Shown here in pieces: positions 9,907 through 17,260 of a DNA stretch of 19,235 bases; the first letter of the stretch is position 1; each line of letters opens with the position of its first letter. Source of the DNA: an uncultured Pseudomonadota bacterium. GTDB lineage: Bacteria; Myxococcota_A; Polyangia; HGW-17. Both the position numbers and the translations under genes were made by a program. Location of the stretch: the NCBI GenBank assembly GCA_938004375.1, contig CALKWH010000258.1, forward strand, positions 1 to 19,235, in the 5' to 3' direction. Below the pieces are notes generated by a model. That model worked only from the letters and a program-made list of their open reading frames with translations. It was not told the DNA's origin and did no database searches.

Positions 9907-11981
9907 GCAAGCAAAAGGGCCCCAAATACAAGGTTCGCACCAACGTGCGCAACATCGGAATCACCGCCCACATCGACGCGGGCAAGACCACCCTGACCGA
10001 ACGCTTCCTGTTCTACACGGGGAAGATCCACCGCATGGGCGAGGTCCACGACGGCGCCGCGCAGATGGACTGGATGGTCCAGGAACAGGAGCGCGGCATC
10101 ACCATCACGGCCGCGGCGACGTATTTCCAGTGGAACGACCACGAGTTCCAGTTGATCGACACGCCGGGACACGTTGACTTCACCATCGAGGTCGAGCGCA
10201 GCCTTCGCGTGATCGACGGCGCCGTGGTCGTGTTCTGCGCCAAGGGCGGCGTGGAGCCCCAGAGCGAGACCGTGTGGCACCAGGCCGACAAATTCCGGGT
10301 GCCGCGCATCGCCTTCATCAACAAGATGGACCGCATCGGCGCGGACTTCTTCCGGGTCCGGGACGAGATCGCCGAGCGGCTCGGCGGGCACCCCGTCGCG
10401 CTCCAACTGCCCATCGGCGCCGAGGATCGCTTCCACGGTGTGGTGGATCTGGTGACGGGTCGTGCCTGGCACTTCACCGGCCTCGAGGAGGACCCCCCGC
10501 AGGAGATCCCCGTCCCCGCCGACCTGGCCGACGAGGTCGCCCTCCACCGCGAGACGCTCATGGAGCGGGCGGCTGAGCAGCTCGACCACCTCACGGACCG
10601 GTTCCTCGAGACCGGGGAACTGTCCCCCGAGGAAATCCGGGCGGGAATCCGTGCCGGCACGGTGGCCGGCCGCATCGTCCCCGTGTTCACCGGCTCGGCC
10701 CTGAAAAACATGGGCGTGCAGCCGCTTCTGGACGCCGTGGTGGACTATCTGCCTTCCCCGGGGGATCTGCCGCCGGTCCATGGGCGGATCCCGCGCTCGG
10801 GCGAGCCGGTCTCGTGGCCGCAGGATCCCAACGGCCCGCTGGCGATGCTGGCGTTCAAGGTCGCCATGGACGGCACGCGCAAGCAGGTCTACTTCCGGGT
10901 CTACAGCGGCCACGTCGAAGAGGGCGACGACCTGCTCAACGTGCGCGCCCAGAAGAAGGAGAAGCTCTCCCGCCTGTTCCGCGTCCACGCCAATAAAAAA
11001 GAGCCCATCGACTCCGCCCAGGCAGGCGACATCTTCCTCGCCCTGGGCATGAAGTCCGTGATCACCGGCGACACGGTCTGCGCCGGCAACGAGCAGATGA
11101 TGCTCGAGGCCATCGATACGTACGAGCCCGTCATCTCCATGGCCGTGGAACCCAAGAACATGGAGGAGAAGGAAAAGCTCGAGCAGGCGGTGCTGCGCAT
11201 GATGGAGGAGGATCCAACCTTCCGCGTCCACGAGGACAAGGAGACCGGCGAGACCCTGATCTCCGGCATGGGCGAGCTGCACCTCGAGGTGGTCATGGAC
11301 CGCCTGGTGCGCGAGCACAACGTGCAGGCCAAGGCCGGCAAACCCCAGGTCGTCTACCGTGAAACATTCCTGCAGGCCACCTCCGGCGAGGGCGTTTTCG
11401 AGCGGGTCATCGAGGAGGACAACAAGGAGCGCCGGCTCTACGGGCGCGTCCGCCTCGAGGTCGGCCCCCTGCCCCGCGGCGCCGGGGTCGAGGTGCTCAT
11501 GGCGGCGGGCCTGCGCGAGCGGTACCCGACGAACCTGAAGATCCTCGAGGCGGCCATGCAGGGCGCCTCCGAGGCTGCCCGCTCCTCGGGCGCCCGCGGC
11601 TATCCCGTGCAGGACATCCGCATCACCCTGCTCGACGTGGGCTTCGCCGAGGGCGCCGCGCCCACCGAGGTCGCCTACCTCATCGCCGCCCAGGAGGCCT
11701 TCCGCCGGGCCGCCACCGAGGACGGCTGCCGCCTCCTCGAGCCCATCATGCGCGTCGAGGTGGTCACCCCCGAGGCCTACGTCGGAGACGTCATCGGCGA
11801 CCTCGGTGCCCGCCGCGGCCGCGTCGAGAACATGGAGCTCCGCGGCGACCGTCGGGTGGTGCAGGCCTTCGTGCCCATGCGCAGCATGTTCGGCTACGCC
11901 ACCGAGCTTCGCTCCAAGACCCGCGCCGGCGCCCAATTCACCATGAGCTTTTACCGTTACGGCACGGTCGACGACCTCTAA
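9903..11981 (+). CDS. Divergent elongation factor G paralogue (EF-G-like GTPase)
   Basis: A 692-aa five-domain translational GTPase. G motifs: AHIDAGKTT 22-30, switch I end [13 protein letters not shown] 86-90, NKMD 140-143, GSALK 264-268; a G' insertion (about 160-257) marks it as EF-G and not a TetM/LepA/BipA type. The domain II, III and V blocks are conserved ([26 protein letters not shown]). Domain IV is not: where E. coli EF-G has SGGRGQYGH the sequence has [10 protein letters not shown] (506-515), and the loop holding E. coli His583 reads [13 protein letters not shown] (577-589) with no histidine and one extra residue. A specialised paralogue, for example for ribosome recycling as in the spdEFG2/mtEFG2 type, is plausible; the exact subfamily is not assigned. 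It is coupled to the upstream kinase by ATGA overlap, and agmatinase follows after 22 nt. No S12, S7 or EF-Tu gene is nearby, unlike the usual fusA locus. Confidence 0.92.
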   Translation: MSKQKGPKYKVRTNVRNIGITAHIDAGKTTLTERFLFYTGKIHRMGEVHDGAAQMDWMVQEQERGITITAAATYFQWNDHEFQLIDTPGHVDFTIEVERSLRVIDGAVVVFCAKGGVEPQSETVWHQADKFRVPRIAFINKMDRIGADFFRVRDEIAERLGGHPVALQLPIGAEDRFHGVVDLVTGRAWHFTGLEEDPPQEIPVPADLADEVALHRETLMERAAEQLDHLTDRFLETGELSPEEIRAGIRAGTVAGRIVPVFTGSALKNMGVQPLLDAVVDYLPSPGDLPPVHGRIPRSGEPVSWPQDPNGPLAMLAFKVAMDGTRKQVYFRVYSGHVEEGDDLLNVRAQKKEKLSRLFRVHANKKEPIDSAQAGDIFLALGMKSVITGDTVCAGNEQMMLEAIDTYEPVISMAVEPKNMEEKEKLEQAVLRMMEEDPTFRVHEDKETGETLISGMGELHLEVVMDRLVREHNVQAKAGKPQVVYRETFLQATSGEGVFERVIEEDNKERRLYGRVRLEVGPLPRGAGVEVLMAAGLRERYPTNLKILEAAMQGASEAARSSGARGYPVQDIRITLLDVGFAEGAAPTEVAYLIAAQEAFRRAATEDGCRLLEPIMRVEVVTPEAYVGDVIGDLGARRGRVENMELRGDRRVVQAFVPMRSMFGYATELRSKTRAGAQFTMSFYRYGTVDDL

Positions 11982-12003
11982 CCCCCTCGCGTACAGGTGT
12001 GAC

Positions 12004-12882
12004 ATGAACCGCGAATACCCCGCCACCATCCCCTACGGCTTCATGGGCGTCCCCACGGTCGAGGAGCCCTCCATCGTGCTCCTGCCCGTGCCGTACGACT
12101 CCACGACCTCCTACCGTCCGGGCTCCCGGGACGCACCCGCGGCCATCATCGAGGCCTCCCGCAACATGGAGACCTACGACGAGGCCCTCGACGTCGACGT
12201 GGCCGATCTGCCCATCGGCACCCTCGAACCCCTCATGCCGCGCATGTCGGGGCCCCGGGCCATGGGTGAGGCCATCGAGGCCGCGGTGAGCCATCACCTC
12301 GACGCGGGCCGCATGGTCGTCACCCTGGGCGGCGAGCACTCGGTGACCATCGGAGCCGCCCGCGCCTACGCCGCCCACTTCCCCGGGCTGCAGTTCCTCC
12401 ACATCGACGCCCACGCCGACCTGCGCCTGGAATACGAGGGAACCCCCGAGAACCACGCGTGCGTGGCCGCCAGGCTCCTCGATCTGGGGCCGCTGGTCGA
12501 GGTGGGCATCCGCTCGCTCTCTGCGCCCGAGATGGAGCTGGTGCGCGCCCGCGGACTGCGCGTCTTCTGGGCCAGAGACATCCTCGAGGCCGGCCCGGAG
12601 TGGGTGACCCCCGTGGTGGAGGCGCTGGATCCCGGCGCCCCTCTCTACGTGACCCTGGACGTGGACGTGCTCGACCCCTCGATCATGGCGGCCACCGGCA
12701 CCCCCGAGCCCGGCGGTCTGCTTTACCATCACCTCACCCGTCTGCTGCATTCCGTGTTCACCCACCGTCGCGTGGTGGGCTTCGACGTCGTCGAGCTCAT
12801 GCCCATCCCGGGCATGATCGCGCCGGACTTCCTGGTCGCCCGCCTGTTGCTTCGGATGCTCGCGTTGTACTCGAGACAGTGA
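12004..12882 (+). CDS. speB: Agmatinase-type ureohydrolase
   Basis: A 292-aa arginase-fold enzyme, most likely agmatinase, which hydrolyses agmatine to putrescine and urea in the cytosol for polyamine synthesis. The binuclear manganese ligands are all present: H112 in GGEHS, D135, H137 and D139 in DAHAD, D219 and D221 in LDVDVLD. H151 in NHACV and E264 in GFDVVELMP match conserved family positions, as does TGTPEPGG after the metal site. Length is typical of bacterial SpeB. ATG at 12004 has a weak AGGTG site and lies 22 nt after the EF-G stop, so it is probably the third gene of the kinase/EF-G operon. No speA (arginine decarboxylase) is in the window; guanidinobutyrase or a related amidinohydrolase cannot be excluded from motifs alone. 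Confidence 0.85.
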   Translation: MNREYPATIPYGFMGVPTVEEPSIVLLPVPYDSTTSYRPGSRDAPAAIIEASRNMETYDEALDVDVADLPIGTLEPLMPRMSGPRAMGEAIEAAVSHHLDAGRMVVTLGGEHSVTIGAARAYAAHFPGLQFLHIDAHADLRLEYEGTPENHACVAARLLDLGPLVEVGIRSLSAPEMELVRARGLRVFWARDILEAGPEWVTPVVEALDPGAPLYVTLDVDVLDPSIMAATGTPEPGGLLYHHLTRLLHSVFTHRRVVGFDVVELMPIPGMIAPDFLVARLLLRMLALYSRQ

Positions 12883-12939
12883 TCAGGTGACCGGAGACCG
12901 GCCGGCGACCGAGAACCAGGCCGCCAGGGGGTCGGGGAC

Positions 12940-13221
12940 CTACTCGAAGGACACCGCGCCCACCTGGACCGAGGCCGTCTGGAACTGACGGATGAAGCGG
13001 GCGGTCACCGAGACGAGACCGTCGATGCCCGGAAGGGAGAACTCCAGGGTGACCGGGGACGCCGGCGCCGTGTCCGCCGCGCGCTTGAGCGCCATGCCGG
13101 AGCGGGAGATGTCGGTCGCCACGCACATGACCACGCCATGGGCGGAGCGCTCACGCACGGAGATGACCACGGGGATGCGGGAACTGGAACGACGCTCGGT
13201 GGGGAGAGATGTGCTGCTCAT
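12940..13221 (-). CDS. Single-domain PilZ protein (c-di-GMP receptor candidate)
   Basis: A 93-aa protein consisting of one PilZ domain. Both cyclic-di-GMP binding motifs are present: RxxxR (R11 to R15, in ERRSSSR) and DxSxxG (D37-I-S39-R-S-G42), followed by a hydrophobic-strand pattern and LPG typical of the barrel. Cytosolic; stand-alone PilZ proteins pass the c-di-GMP signal to motility, surface or transcription partners. ATG at 13221 is preceded by AAGGGGA. It is convergent with the agmatinase gene (57 nt gap) and lies 53 nt downstream of the co-directional lipoprotein gene, so it could share its transcript or use its own promoter. Confidence 0.85.
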   Translation of the reverse strand: MSSTSLPTERRSSSRIPVVISVRERSAHGVVMCVATDISRSGMALKRAADTAPASPVTLEFSLPGIDGLVSVTARFIRQFQTASVQVGAVSFE

Positions 13222-13233
13222 GTCCCCTTTTTA

Positions 13234-13256
13234 CTACAGTGTAGGATAAATGTCAA
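13234..13256 (-). promoter_or_regulatory. Possible promoter/operator before the PilZ gene
   Basis: On the minus strand a perfect -35 hexamer TTGACA (13256-13251) is followed after 17 bases by TAAAAA. Between them lies the palindrome CTACAnTGTAG (13234-13244), a possible repressor site. The start point from this -10 would fall on or next to the ATG, which clashes with the AAGGGGA ribosome site, so the exact -10 is uncertain. Confidence 0.3.
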
Positions 13257-13274
13257 ATCGGCGGGATAAAACTG

Positions 13275-14411
13275 TTACTTTTCGTCCTTCTTCGAGGCCT
13301 CGGCCTCGGCCGCCTGCTTCGCGCACTTCTCCTCGTCCAAGGGCATGAAGAACGGATCGGGATCCGCGGTGACCGTGATCTTGCGGTCGACGAAGCCGAT
13401 GCAGCCGCAGCCGTTCTCCTTCGGGTCTTCCTTATACTTCGGGCAGAAGGCGAAGCCGGGGTACTTCTTCATCTCGGTCTCGTCCTCGAACTGCTTGTGT
13501 TCGCCGAACATGGCCTCGTCGATGGGGTTGTACGCCCAGAGCTCGACCTTGTAGGTGCCAGGGTTGCCCGTGAAATAGGCGCGCGCGGCCTTTTCCTTGT
13601 TCTTCTCGCCCTTTTTCTGGGCCTCGAGCTGCTGGGAGGAGAAGGGGTACAGATAGACCGTGTAGGTGTACTTCGGGTCCTTCAGCATCTCCTCGCCCTG
13701 GCACTTGAAGCCCGGCTTGGCGTCCTTCGTGGCTTTGTCGGCTTCGACGAACTCGCAGCCGGTCTTGCGCCAGAAGTGGAAGGTCACGAAACCGGCGAAG
13801 TCCTCGCGGACCTTCACGTCGACTTCGGCCTTGCAGCCGAACCGGTGCATGGTCATCTGCTTGATCTTGACCTCGGGGAACAGGCTCGGGTCGTCACCGA
13901 TGGCGGTGCCCTCCCAGCCCTGCACGTTCACCGACACGGCGTCAGGGGCGACCTTCTTGGCCCCCTCGGGGATGGTCTTGGTGGCCTCGTAGGCCGCGCG
14001 GGTCCAGAACCAGGAGTAGCCGATACCCAACTTGGGCATCTCGCACTCGAGCAGGCGCTTGCAGGACCGCTCGGGCATGCCCGTGGCGAAGCCTTTGTAG
14101 ATCTGGGCCGCGGAGTTGGGGATCTCGGAGATGAAATTCGGGTCGTACTCGAAGTCCAGGCCCTTGAGCAGATCTTTCGGCGCCGCGTTCATGATGGCTC
14201 CGGAGGCCTCCTTGACGAACTTGCAGACGTCGCTGGTGCTGGAGATGTCCTCGCAGGTCCCGGACCAGCACTTCAGGCCCTGGGCGCACTTGGTCTTCGC
14301 GCCGCAGCGCTGCCCCTGCTGGGCGATCTCTGCCTTCTTCTTGCATCCAGAGAACGCGAAGAGTCCCAGCACGGAAACCATCAGAATCAGAAACCGGTAC
14401 GTTGTGAACAT
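13275..14411 (-). CDS. Cysteine-rich lipoprotein of unknown function
   Basis: A 378-aa protein I do not recognise. The N-terminus is a signal peptide with hydrophobic core 7-20 and F-S-G-C23, then a lysine-rich mature start (CKKK), so an envelope lipoprotein. After the lipid Cys come 14 more cysteines, enough for seven disulfides: a small knot-like segment near the N-terminus (CGAKTKC, LKCWSGTC), and pairs near the C-terminus (NGCGC). The middle (about 90-290) has alternating strand-like and charged stretches and may be a beta-sandwich; the last 15 residues are Lys/Glu/Ala-rich. ATG 14411 is chosen because GGAGGAG lies just upstream and it exposes the signal; an in-frame extension to 14510 does neither. 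The PilZ gene follows 53 nt downstream. Confidence 0.8.
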   Translation of the reverse strand: MFTTYRFLILMVSVLGLFAFSGCKKKAEIAQQGQRCGAKTKCAQGLKCWSGTCEDISSTSDVCKFVKEASGAIMNAAPKDLLKGLDFEYDPNFISEIPNSAAQIYKGFATGMPERSCKRLLECEMPKLGIGYSWFWTRAAYEATKTIPEGAKKVAPDAVSVNVQGWEGTAIGDDPSLFPEVKIKQMTMHRFGCKAEVDVKVREDFAGFVTFHFWRKTGCEFVEADKATKDAKPGFKCQGEEMLKDPKYTYTVYLYPFSSQQLEAQKKGEKNKEKAARAYFTGNPGTYKVELWAYNPIDEAMFGEHKQFEDETEMKKYPGFAFCPKYKEDPKENGCGCIGFVDRKITVTADPDPFFMPLDEEKCAKQAAEAEASKKDEK

Positions 14412-14525
14412 GCTCTTCTCCTCCAGGGGGTCACGACGGGTTCGGAACGACGTTTGGCCAAAGATTGCGTGACCGCCCTCTTGTAACAAATTTTCCCCGA
14501 CCGGATCCACCCTTTTTTTGGAGGG

Positions 14526-14878
14526 TCAGTCCCCGATGGTGAGGGTCCAGGTCCAGGTGTGGGTGAAATCGGGTCCGTCAGGACACGGAAACTTCCAGTT
14601 GAGCAGACGGGAGCAGGCGCAGGCCCCGACGTCGGGATCCCGCATGGGCCGCGTGACGTTGCAGGTGGTGGCCTTCCCCTCCCCCGACGCCTTCACGAAG
14701 GCGCCCACCTGCGCGAGGCATTCGGCCTAGACGCCGTCGATCGCAACTGCGGAGATGCCGCCATCCCTTTGACGCCGGGTTCGACGATCGTGGCGCCGGA
14801 CCCGGCCGGCCGGTCCTCCCCGCGCTGGCCGCACGCGACCAGCGTCAGGGCCATCATGAACGCACATCGCCTCTTCAT
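14526..14878 (-). pseudogene. Small lipoprotein gene interrupted by a frameshift
   Basis: ATG 14878 has an excellent AAGGAG site 6 nt upstream and begins a signal peptide ending L-V-A-C16, a good lipobox. This frame runs about 50 more codons and stops at TGA inside an unrelated-looking Ser/Arg stretch (14693). A second minus frame with protein-like sequence (AECLAQVGAFVKASGEG, then Cys-containing ACACSRLLNWKFPCPDG, ending TWTLTIGD) starts right after a TAG at 14727-14729 and ends at 14526. One single-base indel near 14715-14729 would join both into a lipoprotein of roughly 117 residues. It could be a true pseudogene or an assembly/sequencing error in a high-GC stretch. The product is not recognised. 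Confidence 0.55.
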
Positions 14879-14944
14879 CAGACGCTCCTTGGAAAGATGG
14901 ACTCCGCCGCAGCATAGCGTCACCGCCCGGTCCGTTCATTGCTG

Positions 14945-14973
14945 TTGTCAGTGCCGAAGCATCACGGTATCTT
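14945..14973 (+). promoter_or_regulatory. Candidate sigma70-type promoter of the 78-aa lipoprotein gene
   Basis: TTGTCA (14945-14950, five of six consensus bases) and TATCTT (14968-14973, four of six) are separated by exactly 17 bases. The start would fall near 14980, about 29 nt before the ATG at 15009, leaving a short leader that is almost wholly the hairpin at 14981-14997 and the ribosome site. Confidence 0.45.
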
Positions 14974-14980
14974 CGTGGAC

Positions 14981-14997
14981 GGCGGACCCGGTCCGCC
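14981..14997 (+). other. Leader hairpin next to the ribosome binding site
   Basis: GGCGGAC (14981-14987) and GTCCGCC (14991-14997) form a perfect 7-bp, all but one GC, stem with a CCG loop, ending one base before the GGAGG at 14999-15003. It may tune translation of the small lipoprotein or protect the 5' end of the transcript. Confidence 0.4.
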
Positions 14998-15008
14998 CGG
15001 AGGTCCCC

Positions 15009-15245
15009 ATGAAGAGCTTCGCCATCGTCGCCATCTGCCTTTGTACCCTGCCATTCGCCTGCGGCGGCAAGAAATCGAAGAACGACGCGCCGCCGGCCCC
15101 GGCCCCCGCGGGTGAGCAGGCGATCCCCGCCGGTCCGTCCGGCCACGCGGGCAAGCCCGCCCAGGTCCGTCAGGACGTCACCGAGACGCTCCAGATGCGC
15201 GAGGAGGAGAACGAGCGCCGCCTGAAGGAGGCCACCGGCGAGTAG
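15009..15245 (+). CDS. Small lipoprotein, proline-rich with charged helical tail
   Basis: A 78-aa protein of unknown function. Residues 1-17 are a signal peptide ending P-F-A-C18, an imperfect but plausible lipobox, followed by GGKKSK. Residues 28-50 are Pro/Ala/Gly-rich (PPAPAPAG), typical of a flexible tether, and residues 55-78 are Glu/Arg-rich and probably helical (REEENERRLKEA). Start ATG 15009 has GGAGGT 4 nt upstream and a good promoter candidate behind it. It is divergent from the broken lipoprotein gene. A spacer or assembly-factor role at the envelope is only a guess. Confidence 0.65.
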   Translation: MKSFAIVAICLCTLPFACGGKKSKNDAPPAPAPAGEQAIPAGPSGHAGKPAQVRQDVTETLQMREEENERRLKEATGE

Positions 15246-15300
15246 TCGGCCCCGCCGCACCCGACCGCTCCATGAGGGGGTGGGGGTTATCCTTCTCCCT

Positions 15301-15322
15301 ATCGAAATCGAAATCGAAATCG
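15301..15322. repeat. ATCGAA hexamer tandem repeat
   Basis: Three copies of ATCGAA plus a partial fourth (ATCG) lie in the 126-base gap between the small lipoprotein and the Cys-rich lipoprotein genes, which converge here. The rest of the gap shows no gene and no clear hairpin terminator. Short intergenic hexamer runs of this kind are simple-sequence repeats that can vary in length between strains. Confidence 0.7.
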
Positions 15323-15371
15323 CTTCGTCCGAGCCGGGGGCGAACGAGGAACTCGAGCCGCCCCGCCGCCG

Positions 15372-17054
15372 TCAGTACGTCGAGATCTGCAGGGAATACA
15401 GGTTGGTGTCGTTGCTGGGGTAGGTGCCCTCGCCGTAGAACCGGAGCCAGTAGGTGCCCGTGGCGCCGCCGTTGAACGAGGCGGGCATCTCGAACACCTC
15501 GTTGTTGACCGGCGTGGTGCCGTCGTTGTTGACGTAGGCCCCGCCGACCCACACCACCGAAGCGCCGTCGTACCAGTAGACCTCGAGATCCAGGTCTCCG
15601 CGGGAACCCGTGAAGTAGAACGTGACACGATAATTCGTGGACGCGGCGCGGTTGAACTTGAACCAGTCGTAGTCGCCGCCGCACAGCGTCAGGTCGTCGT
15701 AGCGGGTGCCCACCGTCACCGTGGTCGCGCTCGCGGAGCCGTTGTTGGTCTCGAAGCGATCGGCCCAGCAGCTCGAGTAGCACTGGGAGGTGTTGAACAG
15801 GCAGGAGGAGTTACAGGCCAGCGTGCCACCCCAGTTGAAGCCCTGGGTCAGGCAGCTCTTGCTGTTGAGGTTGGCGCCGTCGCACTGCTCGCCGCCGTCG
15901 ATGAGCCCGTTGCCGCAGTTGTTGACGTTGGTGGTGCAGTTGGTCTCGTTGAAAGTGCAGTTGGCGTTGCAGGCCAGCGTGCCGCCTGAATAACCCAAGG
16001 TGCCGCAGGAGGCGCCGTTGAGGTTGGAACCGTCGCACTCCTCGCCGGTGTCCAGCACGCCGTTGCCGCAGGTCGAGTTGTAGCACAGGCTGTCGTTGAT
16101 CGTGCAGGAAGCGCTGCACGACACCTCGCCGCCGTCGTACCCCTCGGTCACGCAGGTCTTGCCGCCCAGGTTGGAGCCGTCGCACTCCTCACCCGAGTTG
16201 AGGGTGTCGTTGCCGCAGTTGGTGCAGCCCGACTCGTTGAAGGTGCAGTTGCCGTGGCAGGCCAGGGCGCCGCCGAAGTACCCGCGGGAGGCGCAGGTGG
16301 CCCCGCCCAGGTTGCCGCCGTCGCACTGCTCGCCCTCGTTGAGGATCAGGTTCCCGCACAGGGAGGCCTGGCAGCCGGTCTTGTCATACCGGCAGTTCTC
16401 GTTGCAGCGCAGGACGCCGCCCGCGTATCCGAAGTCCGAGCAGGTGGCGCCCCCCAGATCGAAGTCCTCGCACTCCTCGCCGGAGTCCCGTGTACCATTG
16501 CCACAGGTCAGGTAATAGCAGTCGCTATCGTCGTAACGGCAGGTGTTGGAGCAGACGAGGGATCCGCCGTCGAACCCCAGCTCCCCGCAGGACTGGCCGT
16601 TGAGGTTGGCGGAGTCGCACTCCTCGCCGTCGTCGAGCAGCGTGTTGCCGCAGTTGGGGTTGGTGCACTGGCTCACGTCGAACTCACAGGTGGCCACGGA
16701 GCAGCTCAGCGTACCCCCGGGATAGCCCAGGGTCTGGCAGGCGGCCCCGCCCAGGTCGCGGCCGTCGCACTCCTCGCCGTCGTCGCGCAGCTCGTTGCCG
16801 CACACGCCGGCGGGGCAGTCTTCGATGCAGTTCGACGGCCCCTCGGGGTACTGGCAGAGATCATCGCCGCACTTGGAAGTATCCCGCGTGCAATCCGCGG
16901 TGCAGGCGCCCACGCCCGGAGGATCGCACTCCTCCCCATCCTCGACGGCGGAGTTCCCACACACGGCGGCGATCTGATTGGACTTGCCGGCGCAGGAGAC
17001 CAGCAGGAAAAGACCCATTGTAGCCATCAAAGAAAAAATAATGTGGTTCCGCAT
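15372..17054 (-). CDS. Cys-rich repeat lipoprotein with PPC-like C-terminal domain
   Basis: A 560-aa secreted protein. The signal ends L-L-V-S-C21, a good lipobox, so it is probably a surface or periplasmic lipoprotein. A short degenerate CGN-GEECD unit (32-62) and a small Cys-rich piece (63-84) precede seven full repeats beginning at C85, C135, C184, C233, C280, C329 and C380, related to the Myxococcus cysteine-rich/DUF4215-type repeats. Residues 429-560 (DRFETNN, DYDWFKF, GDLDLEVYWYDG) resemble the bacterial pre-peptidase C-terminal (PPC) beta-sandwich. No membrane anchor or MYXO-CTERM-like sorting tail ends the protein. Start ATG 17054 is preceded by GGATGGAG and exposes the signal; ATGs further upstream have no ribosome site. 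Adhesion or matrix binding is a reasonable guess from the architecture, not shown by the sequence. Confidence 0.85.
   Translation of the reverse strand: MRNHIIFSLMATMGLFLLVSCAGKSNQIAAVCGNSAVEDGEECDPPGVGACTADCTRDTSKCGDDLCQYPEGPSNCIEDCPAGVCGNELRDDGEECDGRDLGGAACQTLGYPGGTLSCSVATCEFDVSQCTNPNCGNTLLDDGEECDSANLNGQSCGELGFDGGSLVCSNTCRYDDSDCYYLTCGNGTRDSGEECEDFDLGGATCSDFGYAGGVLRCNENCRYDKTGCQASLCGNLILNEGEQCDGGNLGGATCASRGYFGGALACHGNCTFNESGCTNCGNDTLNSGEECDGSNLGGKTCVTEGYDGGEVSCSASCTINDSLCYNSTCGNGVLDTGEECDGSNLNGASCGTLGYSGGTLACNANCTFNETNCTTNVNNCGNGLIDGGEQCDGANLNSKSCLTQGFNWGGTLACNSSCLFNTSQCYSSCWADRFETNNGSASATTVTVGTRYDDLTLCGGDYDWFKFNRAASTNYRVTFYFTGSRGDLDLEVYWYDGASVVWVGGAYVNNDGTTPVNNEVFEMPASFNGGATGTYWLRFYGEGTYPSNDTNLYSLQISTY
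15771..16802 (-). repeat. Seven coding tandem repeats of about 147 bp
   Basis: The DNA of residues 85-428 of the Cys-rich lipoprotein is seven tandem units of 47-51 codons. The unit pattern is CGN-x4-GEECD-x2-NLGG-x2-C-x3-GYxGG-x-L-x-C-x3-C-x5-x-C, with six to seven cysteines. The most similar blocks at DNA level are the GAGGAGTGCGAC (glu-glu-cys-asp) segments. Such arrays can gain or lose units by recombination and can be collapsed by short-read assembly, so the copy number is provisional. Confidence 0.85.
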
Positions 17055-17107
17055 GACTCCATCCATGGCGCGACGGGCGGCAAAGGGACAGTTCGCGCGC
17101 AACTTTC

Positions 17108-17116
17108 CTTATATCA
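17108..17116 (-). promoter_or_regulatory. Extended -10 promoter candidate of the Cys-rich lipoprotein gene
   Basis: On the minus strand TGATATAAG gives an extended -10 (TGn plus TATAAG, five of six consensus bases). No good -35 hexamer lies 17 bases upstream, as is common for extended -10 promoters. The leader to the ATG at 17054 would be about 45-50 nt. The plus-strand promoter of the beta-barrel gene must lie in the same 206-base divergent gap; TATGCT at 17201-17206 is a weak candidate. Confidence 0.4.
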
Positions 17117-17260
17117 TGTTTTGCGCGTCAGGGTACCCCAGAGTTCCGGGAAAATTTCAGGGCCGTCGAAGAATTTCTTCCGCGGCGGTTCGTTTTGGCC
17201 TATGCTTTTCACCGGGTCCGCCCACGCACGACCCTGCACCATGACCGAAGGAGGTAGCCC

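Noticed and set aside
9903..11981. Tetracycline ribosomal protection protein or LepA/BipA
   Set aside because: The G' insertion and EF-G-type domain IV/V order are present; TetM, LepA and BipA lack this combination.
9747..12029. Long minus-strand open frame opposite the EF-G gene
   Set aside because: Product is His/Gly/Leu-rich without motifs, while the plus strand encodes a complete EF-G; a compositional shadow.
14559..15008. N-terminal extension of the 78-aa lipoprotein in the same frame
   Set aside because: The extension has no ribosome site, Arg/Pro-rich shadow-like sequence, and would bury the lipoprotein signal; the ATG at 15009 has GGAGGT.
15771..16802. Regular repeats suggesting a CRISPR array
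   Set aside because: Period is about 147 bp, the repeats are coding with conserved cysteines, and there are no unique spacers between identical short repeats.
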